Source of the DNA: Synechocystis sp. PCC 6714
Lineage (GTDB): Bacteria > Cyanobacteriota > Cyanobacteriia > Cyanobacteriales > Microcystaceae
Direction of reading: 5' to 3'
Assembly: GCF_000478825.2 (NCBI RefSeq)
Contig: NZ_CP007542.1
Coordinates: forward strand, 372,001-436,000
DNA length: 64,000 nt
The notes beneath the pieces were generated by a model. The model did no database searches, was not told the DNA's origin, and worked only from the letters and a program-made list of their open reading frames with translations. Position 1 is the first letter of the stretch. Every line of letters begins with the position of its first letter. Shown in pieces: positions 50,001-57,600 of the stretch. Made by a program: the position numbers and the translations under genes.

Positions 50001-53000
50001 ACTTTTTCAATGGCGCTACAACAGGCAATGGGGCAAATACCGGTGATGGCATTTACACCATCACAGCAACGGATAGCGCGGGCAACAGTTCTGATGTGGG
50101 TCAATTTGAGATTGACACTAATGCTCCTAGTTCTCCCGGTGGTGGTGGCAATGGCTCATTAGACATCGGTGCCCCGACAGATAGTGGAGCCGATGACCTA
50201 TTAACCAATAATGGCAACCCAGAACTGACTTTCACCGGCGAGCCGGGATTAGAGATTATTCTCAGGGGTCCTGACGGTAACCCCGTTAACCCAGATGCTT
50301 ACGAAGTAGTAGAAAACCCCGGTGCCAATCCCGGTGATCCTTCCACCTACACCGTTAAATTGATTGACGCTGACCCGTCTGACCCAGATAGTGATCCGTT
50401 TGGGGACTTTTTCAATGGCGCTACAACAGGTAATGGGGCAAATACCGGTGATGGCATTTACACCATCACAGCAACGGATAGCGCGGGCAACAGTTCTGAT
50501 GTGGGTCAATTTGAGATTGACACTAATGCTCCTAGTTCTCCCGGTGGTGGTGGCAATGGCTCATTAGACATCGGTGCCCCGACAGATAGTGGAGCCGATG
50601 ACCTATTAACTAATAATGGCAACCCGGAACTGACTTTCACCGGTGAGCCGGGATTAGAGATTATTCTCAGGGGTCCTGACGGTAACCCCGTTGACCCAGA
50701 TGCTTATGAAGTAGTGGAAACCCCCGGCGCCAATCCCGGTGATCCTTCCACCTACACCGTTGAATTGATTGACGCTGACCCGTCTGACCCAGATAGTGAT
50801 CCGTTTGGGGACTTTTTCAATGGCGCTACAACAGGTAATGGGGCAAATACCGGTGATGGCATTTACACCATCACAGCAACGGATAGCGCGGGCAACAGTT
50901 CTGATGTGGGTCAATTTGAGATTGACACTAATGCTCCTAGTTCTCCCGGTGGTGGTGACAATGGCTCATTAGACATCGGTGCCCCGACAGATAGTGGAGC
51001 CGATGACCTATTAACCAATAATGGCAACCCGGAACTGACTTTCACCGGTGAGCCGGGATTAGAGATTATTCTCAGGGGTCCTGACGGTAACCCCGTTGAC
51101 CCAGATGCTTACGAAGTAGTGGAAACCCCCGGCGCGAATCCCGGTGATCCTTCTACCTACACCGTTAAATTGATTGACGCTGACCCGTCTGACCCAGATA
51201 GTGATCCGTTTGGGGACTTTTTCAATGGCGCTACAACAGGTAATGGGGCAAATACCGGTGATGGCATTTACACCATTACGGCAACGGATACTGCGGGCAA
51301 CAGTTCTGATGTGGATCAATTTGAGATTGACACTAATGCTCCTAGTTCTCCCGGTGGTGGTGGCAATGGCTCATTAGACATCGGTGCCCCGACAGATAGT
51401 GGAGCCGATGACCTATTAACTAATAATGGCAACCCGGAACTGACTTTCACCGGTGAGCCGGGATTAGAGATTATTCTCAGGGGTCCTGACGGTAACCCCG
51501 TTGACCCAGATGCTTACGAAGTAGTGGAAACCCCCGGCGCGAATCCCGGTGATCCTTCCACCTACACCGTTAAATTGATTGACGCTGACCCGTCTGACCC
51601 AGATAGTGATCCGTTTGGGGACTTTTTCAACGGCGCTACAACAGGCAATGGGGCAAATACCGGTGATGGCATTTACACCATCACAGCAACGGATAGCGCG
51701 GGCAACAGTTCTGATGTGGGTCAATTTGAGATTGACACTAATGCTCCTAGTTCTCCCGGTGGTGGTGGCAATGGCTCATTAGACATCGGTGCCCCGACAG
51801 ATAGTGGAGCCGATGACCTATTAACCAATAATGGCAACCCAGAACTGACTTTCACCGGCGAGCCGGGATTAGAGATTATTCTCAGGGGTCCTGACGGTAA
51901 CCCCGTTAACCCAGATGCTTACGAAGTAGTAGAAAACCCCGGTGCCAATCCCGGTGATCCTTCCACCTACACCGTTAAATTGATTGACGCTGACCCGTCT
52001 GACCCAGATAGTGATCCGTTTGGGGACTTTTTCAACGGCGCTACAACAGGCAATGGGGCAAATACCGGTGATGGCATTTACACCATTACGGCAACGGATA
52101 CTGCGGGTAACACGTCCGAAGTGGGTCAATTTGAGATTGACACTAATGCCCCTAGTTCTCCCGTTGTTGGTGGCGCCGAACTTTTGGCGGTTAATGACCA
52201 AGCAACCGTAGTCATTGGCGATCTGGGCTTTGGCTCTGTCAATATCAACGTCTTAACCAATGACCGAGGAACTGGCATCCGCATTACTGATCTCACCCAA
52301 CCCCTTAAGGGCACAGCGGTGCTGCGGGATAATGGCACTCCTAACAATGGCAGTGACGACTTTGTTGTCTATCACATCCATGAGGAATTGCTAGATTTAC
52401 GCTCGGCCACAGGCCCTGTACGCGTAGATATCAGCGATATCTTCAGCAGTGCCAGCTATAACAATTCTGTCGGTTTTTACCAAGTTTTGGATCATTACGG
52501 CACCATTCTTGATCCAACTTCTGGGCGACTTCTAACCCCGGCGGATCCGGAATACAGAAATGTAGCCCTGGCTAGTGCTGTTCCTGGACTACAAATCAGT
52601 AAGAACAACCCCGTTCAGTCCATCGAACTACCCGGAGGCGCTATTTATGCTCCGTTCCTGACTTCTGACCAAGGCAACGGCCAAGTGAATCACTTCTTCT
52701 CCCTCATTGACGCTAATGTCGGTCAGGTTGACTATGTTCGTTTTGCCAATGGCACCTATAGCTTTGAAGACAGTTCCTTTGGCGATCGGGATTTCAATGA
52801 TCTGCGATTTGACATTAACATTGCTCCCCAAGACAATTTTAGCTCTCCAAACCTTGGCATCGGTAGTAACGGAGGTGTTTTCTCTCCCGGAGGACTCCTA
52901 GATCAGTTTTCCTACACCATTACGGACGTTAATGGGGCAAGGCAGACGGCCAACGTTGCCATTGACCATCGAGAAAATCTCAAATTCACCATGATGGAAG

Positions 53001-54412
53001 TGGATGGAGATTTCAAAAATGAGGTGGTTATTTTCAAGGTGGATGATGCCCAGGGAATTATCAACGGCATTGCCCCCGGAGAATCAGGTTATTTAGAAGC
53101 CGCATTGCAAAATGGCCAGGTAATATTCACCGGCGTGAGTAATCGGACCCAGCTTTTTGACCAACCTTTGACCCGCATTATGGATGAATCTGAAGTCGGC
53201 GATAATTTTGGCTTCCTGTTAATCCAGAATAATTCCCTTGATATGGTGCTCAGGGAGCAAACCACCGGTGCCATATCCACGCCGATTTTCTTCAGTCAGG
53301 CGATCGCCAATGGCAATCAAATCCAACAAATCTTGAGTAGTGATGGGCAGGGGATAATTGTTGCCTGGGAAGACATGGGCCAGGGGGGAGACGGTGACTT
53401 CAACGACTTTGTTTTTAAGGTGGAACTAACCGATCAACCATTGCCCTTAGGCGCAACCTACCAAGGCGGTTCCCAAGCTGAAATCTTTTTCAATGGGAAC
53501 AACCAAAGTATTCAAATGGGTATGGAGATTCAGGCAAATAGTGCCTTCCAAAATACCGTTGGCTTCTATGTGGTTGAAAATGCCCAGGGCAGCATTCTGG
53601 ATTACAGCACTGGTCAACGTCTCAACCCTGGGGATGCCGACTATGCCCAGGTGGCAGTGCAACAACGGCTAGCCCTCGCTTCCAACGGCCAACCCATCGG
53701 ATTGGAACTAAGTCCAGGGCAAATCATTGCTCCGTTCCTGATCGCCAATGCTACGGAAAATCAGTTTCTGACCGCTAATCCCAATAATGTTGCCATTGAT
53801 GGATTGCCAGTGGCATTTTTCCCCTACATCAACGCCAATGGCGACAAAATAGACCATTTCCGGTTACTAGCAGACAATACCTTTGGGGTGGAAGATTCCC
53901 TGGGCGGCGGCGATTTTGACTATAACGACGTGTTGATCAAAATCAATCAAACACCGTTTAACCAAGAATTACTGGATCTCCGTTCCCAGAATGGCCCGGT
54001 AAGTATTGGGCTGACAGAAATCACCAGCGATGCTTCATTTGGTCTCTCCATTGGTTTTTACCGGGTGGAAAATCAGTTTGGTGCCATCACCGATCCCCTA
54101 ACGGGACAAATTCTTAATCCCACTGATAGCAACTATCAAAGCGTAGCACTGCAAAACAGCGCCGCTCAATTCACCGTCACCGCCGGCACCACCACCCAGC
54201 TATTACAACTGGTCGGAGGAAGCTTATTTGCTCCTTACTTCACCGTCAGTCAGTCCGACGGCAATGTGTTTAATTACTTCTCCTTCCTGGGGGCTAACCC
54301 GGATCAAGCTGACCATATCCGCTTCTTGGACAATACCTTCCAGTTTGAAGATACTTTTGGGGGAGGGGATATGGACTTCAATGACCTCCAGTTCCGAATT
54401 AACGTCCAATAG
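38006..54412 (+). CDS. Giant 5,468-residue repeat protein, probably secreted, calcium-binding
   Basis: The order of modules is: DUF4347 (about residues 1-170) with His60 in LCHGSPG and Cys102 in LYGCNVAAG; a segment with LLEEIGHDFDQIL (about 291-303); a region with DIDGDGSPDF; a cadherin-like domain; four 126-residue cadherin-like repeats (734-1237); two further Ig-like domains; 23 repeats of 106 residues (1472-3909); six repeats of 135 residues (3916-4725); and a C-terminal part with DUF4114-like modules ending in D-F/Y-N-D motifs. There is no classical signal peptide and no RTX nonapeptide array. Such proteins in cyanobacteria are surface or matrix components; export by type I secretion is probable but unproven. 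An RND pump follows 255 bases downstream. Confidence 0.9.
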   Translation: MHNSTLFVLDSRVFHGGLLRAAVKPEITTITLDFNQDGLRQISQALGEQSSINSLHILCHGSPGCLHLGNGHLGLDNLAHRSEELREWFAGVECPQIFLYGCNVAAGDAGTEFVEKLAGLTGAGVSASTTAIGHQALGGDWYLDFQTGDIIMENIFSASELAAYPGVLDGNGKWSLFDLVDFSGIYTERLDALQLLVQEQLSSFFAQSDYLTQLAIPFSATAGDGWMGNAESLRSTILDGNYQIRLEVRSGAELQGALGAYSAAGTTGTPTIYLNSDWFATANQEQIVAVLLEEIGHDFDQILNNGADSRGDEGEIFSNLVLGNEFDLGGLQQEGDRKVLTIDGRSVVVETALPAVGSIGLAANTWQNLKAGNDPNKASDGSWTANSADLVGSAAEPYIQIKYDADEVAFKIRAEPQSGSFKALIGVFIDIDGDGSPDFTVELNVDNSNQAPSGYTVGAFNFIPITVGTGPTANTSPSTTVIPAANTNTYFALNTSNVVAGVFGSGAAAGIPVDVDNDSTNENYYVFKFSLADLNTFINGLSTAYKKPTILNPSQWNAAALTASNSLNSINGDVGGGAFTQNTLWTDIFGINSGPVLSIPSTLNYTENQTGTAINTSITVADSNNTTLSSATVSITSNFQSGQDTLAFTNNNSTTFGNISAIYDSSTGVLTLTSAGSTATLAQWQSALRAVTYSNNSEAPSTSARTISYQINDGQNNNNLSNIITSTVNVTAVNDAPVNTLPATFSVNEDTNLTLTGLSISDVDAGTGDVTVTLSVNSGTLSASSSGNVTVNNSGTSSIVLTGTVANINTFLTGFAPVFAPSANFNGAVTLTMVTNDGGNTGGAALSDTDTSTITVNSVNDAPINTLPGTFSVNEDTNLTLTGLSISDVDAGTGDVIVTLSVNSGTLSASSSGNVTVNNSGTSSIVLTGTVANINTFLTGSAPVFAPSANFNGAVTLTMVTNDGGNTGGAALSDTDTSTITVNSVNDAPINTLPGTFSVNEDTNLTLTGLSISDVDAGTGDVIVTLSVNSGTLSASSSGNVTVNNSGTSSIVLTGTVANINTFLTGSAPVFAPSANFNGAVTLTMVTNDGGNTGGAALSDTDTSTITVNSVNDAPINTLPGTFSVNEDTNLTLTGLSISDVDAGTGDVTVTLSVNSGTLSASSSGNVTVTGSGNSSIVLTGTVANINTFLTGSAPVFAPSANFNGAVTLTMVTSDQGNTGSGGSQSDTDTSTITVNAVNDAPSGADKTVNTTIGNTYTFTVADFGFSDSNDNPANNFQSVIITNVPQGLTWNNGTNDIAVTEAQEINFADITGGKLKFTSNTVSTPLFFFQVKDDGGISNGGQNTDQSPNTMTISVASSDTTLPTVISILRNNPTSEITNADSLTFQVTFSENVQNVDASDFTLSGTGITGATISNVSGSGSVYTVTVTDIANNNGTVNLDFAGGQNIEDIANNALINTVPTTDEQYTLDNTAPSAPVVTITEDANNDGFINGGELNGLVDVSVALPGNAVAGDSLTITDGTTPQTIVLTAAQISAGVVTTQVAVPAEGATLTVSAFVTNIAGNQGANGSDSAVLDTTAPSAPVVTITEDANNDGFINGGELNGLVDVSVALPGNAVAGDSLTITDGTTPQTIVLTAAQISAGVVTTQVAVPAEGATLTVSAFVTDIAGNQGANGSDSAVLDTTAPSAPVVTITEDANNDGFINGGELNGLVDVSVALPGNAVAGDSLTITDGTTPQTIVLTAAQISAGVVTTQVAVPAEGATLTASAFVTNIAGNQGANGSDSAVLDTTAPSAPVVTITEDANNDGFINGGELNGLVDVSVALPGNAVAGDSLTITDGTTPQTIVLTAAQISAGVVTTQVAVPAEGATLTVSAFVTDIAGNQGANGSDSAVLDTTAPSAPVVTITEDANNDGFINGGELNGLVDVSVALPGNAVAGDSLTITDGTTPQTIVLTAAQISAGVVTTQVAVPAEGATLTVSAFVTNIAGNQGANGSDSAVLDTTAPSAPVVTITEDANNDGFINGGELNGLVDVSVALPGNAVAGDSLTITDGTTPQTIVLTAAQISAGVVTTQVAVPAEGATLTVSAFVTDIAGNQGANGSDSAVLDTTAPSAPVVTITEDANNDGFINGGELNGLVDVSVALPGNAVAGDSLTITDGTTPQTIVLTAAQISAGVVTTQVAVPAEGATLTVSAFVTNIAGNQGANGSDSAVLDTTAPSAPVVTITEDANNDGFINGGELNGLVDVSVALPGNAVAGDSLTITDGTTPQTIVLTAAQISAGVVTTQVAVPAEGATLTVSAFVTDIAGNQGANGSDSAVLDTTAPSAPVVTITEDANNDGFINGGELNGLVDVSVALPGNAVAGDSLTITDGTTPQTIVLTAAQISAGVVTTQVAVPAEGATLTVSAFVTDIAGNQGANGSDSAVLDTTAPSAPVVTITEDANNDGFINGGELNGLVDVSVALPGNAVAGDSLTITDGTTPQTIVLTAAQISAGVVTTQVAVPAEGATLTVSAFVTDIAGNQGANGSDSAVLDTTAPSAPVVTITEDANNDGFINGGELNGLVDVSVALPGNAVAGDSLTITDGTTPQTIVLTAAQISAGVVTTQVAVPAEGATLTVSAFVTDIAGNQGANGSDSAVLDTTAPSAPVVTITEDANNDGFINGGELNGLVDVSVALPGNAVAGDSLTITDGTTPQTIVLTAAQISAGVVTTQVAVPAEGATLTVSAFVTDIAGNQGANGSDSAVLDTTAPSAPVVTITEDANNDGFINGGELNGLVDVSVALPGNAVAGDSLTITDGTTPQTIVLTAAQISAGVVTTQVAVPAEGATLTVSAFVTNIAGNQGANGSDSAVLDTTAPSAPVVTITEDANNDGFISGGELNGLVDVSVALPGNAVAGDSLTITDGTTPQTIVLTAAQISAGVVTTQVAVPAEGATLTVSAFVTNIAGNQGANGSDSAVLDTTAPSAPVVTITEDANNDGFINGGELNGLVDVSVALPGNAVAGDSLTITDGTTPQTIVLTAAQISAGVVTTQVAVPAEGATLTVSAFVTNIAGNQGANGSDSAVLDTTAPSAPVVTITEDANNDGFINGGELNGLVDVSVALPGNAVAGDSLTITDGTTPQTIVLTAAQISAGVVTTQVAVPAEGATLTVSAFVTNIAGNQGANGSDSAVLDTTAPSAPVVTITEDANNDGFISGGELNGLVDVSVALPGNAVAGDSLTITDGTTPQTIVLTAAQISAGVVTTQVAVPAEGATLTVSAFVTDIAGNQGANGSDSAVLDTTAPSAPVVTITEDANNDGFINGGELNGLVDVSVALPGNAVAGDSLTITDGTTPQTIVLTAAQISAGVVTTQVAVPAEGATLTVSAFVTNIAGNQGANGSDSAVLDTTAPSAPVVTITEDANNDGFISGGELNGLVDVSVALPGNAVAGDSLTITDGTTPQTIVLTAAQISAGVVTTQVAVPAEGATLTVSAFVTNIAGNQGANGSDSAVLDTTAPSAPVVTITEDANNDGFINGGELNGLVDVSVALPGNAVAGDSLTITDGTTPQTIVLTAAQISAGVVTTQVAVPAEGATLTVSAFVTNIAGNQGANGSDSAVLDTTAPSAPVVTITEDANNDGFINGGELNGLVDVSVALPGNAVAGDSLTITDGTTPQTIVLTAAQISAGVVTTQVAVPAEGATLTVSAFVTNIAGNQGANGSDSAVLDTTAPSAPVVTITEDANNDGFINGGELNGLVDVSVALPGNAVAGDSLTITDGTTPQTIVLTAAQISAGVVTTQVAVPAEGATLTVSAFVTNIAGNQGANGSDSAVLDTTAPSAPVVTITEDANNDGFINGGELNGLVDVSVALPGNAVAGDSLTITDGTTPQTIVLTAAQISAGVVTTQVAVPAEGATLTVSAFVTDIAGNQGANGSDSAVLDTTPTDVVPLDITNETDTGADDLLTNNGNPELTFTGEPGLEIILRGPDGNPVNPDAYEVVETPGANPGDPSTYTVKLIDADPSDPDSDPFGDFFNGATTGNGANTGDGIYTITATDSAGNSSDVGQFEIDTNAPSSPGGGGNGSLDIGAPTDSGADDLLTNNGNPELTFTGEPGLEIILRGPDGNPVNPDAYEVVENPGANPGDPSTYTVKLIDADPSDPDSDPFGDFFNGATTGNGANTGDGIYTITATDSAGNSSDVGQFEIDTNAPSSPGGGGNGSLDIGAPTDSGADDLLTNNGNPELTFTGEPGLEIILRGPDGNPVDPDAYEVVETPGANPGDPSTYTVELIDADPSDPDSDPFGDFFNGATTGNGANTGDGIYTITATDSAGNSSDVGQFEIDTNAPSSPGGGDNGSLDIGAPTDSGADDLLTNNGNPELTFTGEPGLEIILRGPDGNPVDPDAYEVVETPGANPGDPSTYTVKLIDADPSDPDSDPFGDFFNGATTGNGANTGDGIYTITATDTAGNSSDVDQFEIDTNAPSSPGGGGNGSLDIGAPTDSGADDLLTNNGNPELTFTGEPGLEIILRGPDGNPVDPDAYEVVETPGANPGDPSTYTVKLIDADPSDPDSDPFGDFFNGATTGNGANTGDGIYTITATDSAGNSSDVGQFEIDTNAPSSPGGGGNGSLDIGAPTDSGADDLLTNNGNPELTFTGEPGLEIILRGPDGNPVNPDAYEVVENPGANPGDPSTYTVKLIDADPSDPDSDPFGDFFNGATTGNGANTGDGIYTITATDTAGNTSEVGQFEIDTNAPSSPVVGGAELLAVNDQATVVIGDLGFGSVNINVLTNDRGTGIRITDLTQPLKGTAVLRDNGTPNNGSDDFVVYHIHEELLDLRSATGPVRVDISDIFSSASYNNSVGFYQVLDHYGTILDPTSGRLLTPADPEYRNVALASAVPGLQISKNNPVQSIELPGGAIYAPFLTSDQGNGQVNHFFSLIDANVGQVDYVRFANGTYSFEDSSFGDRDFNDLRFDINIAPQDNFSSPNLGIGSNGGVFSPGGLLDQFSYTITDVNGARQTANVAIDHRENLKFTMMEVDGDFKNEVVIFKVDDAQGIINGIAPGESGYLEAALQNGQVIFTGVSNRTQLFDQPLTRIMDESEVGDNFGFLLIQNNSLDMVLREQTTGAISTPIFFSQAIANGNQIQQILSSDGQGIIVAWEDMGQGGDGDFNDFVFKVELTDQPLPLGATYQGGSQAEIFFNGNNQSIQMGMEIQANSAFQNTVGFYVVENAQGSILDYSTGQRLNPGDADYAQVAVQQRLALASNGQPIGLELSPGQIIAPFLIANATENQFLTANPNNVAIDGLPVAFFPYINANGDKIDHFRLLADNTFGVEDSLGGGDFDYNDVLIKINQTPFNQELLDLRSQNGPVSIGLTEITSDASFGLSIGFYRVENQFGAITDPLTGQILNPTDSNYQSVALQNSAAQFTVTAGTTTQLLQLVGGSLFAPYFTVSQSDGNVFNYFSFLGANPDQADHIRFLDNTFQFEDTFGGGDMDFNDLQFRINVQ
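40205..41716 (+). repeat. Four tandem 378-bp (126-residue) cadherin-like repeats
   Basis: The units start with NDAP at 40205, 40583, 40961 and 41339. They share FSVNEDTNLTLTGLSISDVD, FAPSANFNGAVTLTM and DTDTSTITV. Units two and three look identical in protein. They resemble VCBS/cadherin-like repeats of adhesins, where Asp and Glu residues at the ends bind calcium between domains. Confidence 0.9.
42419..49732 (+). repeat. 23 tandem 318-bp (106-residue) Ig-like repeats with an EF-hand-type loop
   Basis: Exactly 23 units of 318 bases fill 7,314 bases without indels. Each begins TAPSAPVVTITEDANNDGF and contains DANNDGFINGGE, a match to the EF-hand loop pattern DxNxDGxIxxxE (three units have S in place of N at position 9). 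The rest of the unit (VALPGNAVAGDSLTITDG) resembles BapA-type bacterial Ig-like domains. Differences between units are only a handful of single bases. The gene name is unknown. Confidence 0.95.
49751..52180 (+). repeat. Six tandem 405-bp (135-residue) repeats
   Basis: The units recur every 405 bases and share GADDLLTNNGNPELTFTGEP, LRGPDGNPVNPDAYEVVE, ADPSDPDSDPFGDFFNG and DGIYTITATD. They are joined by a short Gly-rich linker (SSPGGGGNGS). The many acidic residues suggest calcium binding. Each looks like an Ig-like domain of the Big_13 kind, but I cannot name the family with certainty. Confidence 0.9.
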
Positions 54413-54666
54413 TCATTAGTCAGTAGACAAAGGAAAGATTAGCCCTGGATTTTCTGCTTAGGCGGATCCGGGGCTAGGCTGATTTTGGCAAATTTGAAGA
54501 AACTATGGGGATTGGCTCCATTCTCCAAAAAAAACCTTAAGATGATTGGGATCTTTGACGTTTTGGGTATTCCCATCCCCGGCGATCGCCATTGGGGAAG
54601 CTTTTTGGGATTTTACCGTCAGTGAGTTCGTAAGTCCGGTTTGCCTTTCCGTAGCCCCCCAGGTTT

Positions 54667-57600
54667 ATGTTGCTGAGTATCTCCAACGTTTTCATCAAAA
54701 ACCCCGTGCTGACCACGGTGTGCACCATCGTTATCATCCTCATCGGGGCGATCGCCTTACCTCTGTTGCCCCTGGCCAAATTACCGGACATGGCCCCCAA
54801 ACAGGTGCAGGTGACCACCAACTATGTGGGTTCCGATGCCCAAACCGCGGTGGATAACGTCACCACGGTACTAGAACGACAGATTAACGGTACGGAGCAG
54901 GTCATCTACATGAACTCCTACACCGACAACACCGGCACCAGCACCATCAACGTCTATTTTCCGGTGGAAATGGACCGCAACATTGCCCAGGTCTTGGTGC
55001 AAAACAACGTCTCCATTGCCGCGTCCAGCTTGCCGGAAGTTGTTAACCGCCAGGGGGTAACAACCCAGACCCAGTCCCCCTCCGTCACCATTGCCTATGG
55101 GGTTTATTCCGAAAATGATGACCAAGGAAAACCCATCTACGACGATGTTTTTGTCAGCAACTTTGTGGACCGGGTGCTACTGGACGAAATTAAACGGATT
55201 GAGGGGGTAGGCTCCGCCGCCATCATTGGAGCGTCCGAATATGCGATGCGGTTTTGGTTAGACCCCGACGCCCTAGCCGCTAGGGATTTAACCGCCTCAG
55301 ACGTCCTTGATGCCATCCGTAACCAAAACGTCCAAGTGGGGGTAGGGGGGGTTAACCTACCACCGGTGACGGACCAACAACGTTTCCAGATTAATGCCCG
55401 GGCCCTAAGCCGTTTTACCACCCCCGAAGAGGCGGAACAAATTGTGGTCAAAGTAGGGGAGGACGGTGGTCTCATCCGCATTAAAGATGTGGGAAGGGCC
55501 ACCATCGGTACCCAAAACTATATTCAGACCGCCCTATTTAACAATGCCCCAGCAGTGGCTTTTGTTATCTACCAATTACCCGGCACTAACGCCCTAGACA
55601 CCGCCAACATGGTCAAGGAAAAAATGGCCGAGTTGCAACCCATGTTTCCGCCGGGGTTAAACGCGGATGTGGCTTTGGATAACACTTTGTTTGTAACTGC
55701 TTCCCTAGAGGAGGCGGTGATGACCCTAGTGGAAGCCATTTTGCTGGTAATTCTGGTAATTTTTATCTTTCTGCAAAACTGGCGCACCACTTTGATTCCT
55801 GCCCTAGCCATCCCCGTTTCCCTCATTGGGGCCATGGCCTTTGCTTTGGCTTTCGGTTTTAGCTTGAACCAATTAACCCTCTTTGGGGTCATCCTGGCCA
55901 CAGGGCTAGTGGTGGATGACGGCATTCTGGTGGTGGAGGCGATCGAAGTTAAATTAGACCAGGGCATGAAACCGTTTCAAGCAGCCCTGGATGCCATGGG
56001 GGAACTGACGGGGGCAGTAATTTCCACTTCCTTGGTGTTGATGGCGGTGTTCATTCCCGTCACCTTTTTCCCCGGCACCACCGGCATTGTCTATAAGCAA
56101 TTTGCCGTCATTATGGCTTCAGCTGTGGCCGTTTCCACCTTTAATGCCATTAGCTTTTCCCCCAGTATGTCCGCCATTCTCATGCGTCGTAAACAGGCGT
56201 CCCATGGGCCCCTTGCTTGGTTTTTCAATTTGTTTAACCGAGGGTTCGACTGGATGAAAGAGCGGTACGGGGACGTCATCGCCATGGTATTGAAGGTGAG
56301 ACTGTTAGCCATTCCCATCTACATCGCCAGCATTGCCCTCACTGCCTTTGTTTACAACATGACCCCCACTGGATTTATCCCAGAAGAAGACCAAGGCTAC
56401 TTCTTCATGCTAGGCAATTCTCCGGCGGGGGTTTCCATTGAATACACCAAGGATGTGATTTCCCAAGCCACCGAGATTGTGGCTGCCCGGGAGGAAGTGG
56501 AACACGTGCTGGGTATGGGGGGGTTCAGTTTTCTGGGTAATGACAGCAGCAAATCCCTCTTTTTCGTCAAGCTAAAAAATTGGGATGAGCGTCCGGGGCA
56601 AAAGGGTTCTGTCTTCGGTCTTTTAGCCCAAATTAATCGGGAATTAGCCCAAAAAATCCCCGATGCCCAGGTATTTGCGGTTAACGCTCCCCCGGTGGAT
56701 GGCTTAAGTAGCACCGGAGGCCTTGATTTTTATATTCAAAATCGGGGTGGTATTCCCCTGGGCAACTTCTTGGATTACGTCCAGCAATATATGGAGAAAT
56801 TGCGCCAGGAGCCAGCCCTAGATCCCCGGACGGTTTTCACTCAATTTACGTTTAATGCTCCCCTGTTGGAAATTGGGGTGGACCGGGAGAAAGCCAACGC
56901 CCAAAATGTCGATATTTCCGAAGTTTTCAGCACCATTGGCACTTATATGGGGTCGAACTATATTAACCAGTTTGTTTTGGAAGGACGACTCTACCAAGTC
57001 TATGCCATGGCCGATGGGCAGTTCCGTTCCAATCCCCGGGACATTGGCCGCCTTTATGTCCGTTCCCGCACTGGTGCTTTGGTGCAATTGAGTAATCTGA
57101 TCGATGTTAAGCAAACCACCCACCCACCCATTCTGACCCACTTCAATATTTACCCCGCTGTGGATGTGCAGGCATCCCCCGCCGCCGGTTACAGTACGGG
57201 CCAAGCGATGGAGGCCATGGAACGTTTATCCCGGGAATTATTCCCGGAATCCATTGGTTATGCTTGGTATGGCACAGGCTACGAAGAACTGCAATCGGCT
57301 GGGGCGGCACCGATTATTTTCGGTCTAGCTTTCATTATGGTGTTTCTGGTACTATCTGCTCAGTACGAGAGCTATGTGGATCCGGCCATTATTATGATGA
57401 CGGTGCCCCTTGCCATCTTGGGGGCCATGGGGGCCATTCTCCTGCGGGCCAATTTCATGGTGGCTACTAAGATGGTGTGGCCAGCGGTGAACAATAACGT
57501 CTATGCCCAGGTGGCATTGGTGATGTTGATTGGTCTAGCCAGTAAAAATGCCATTTTGATTGTGGAATTTGCCAACCAAGCCATGGACTTGGGCATGAAG

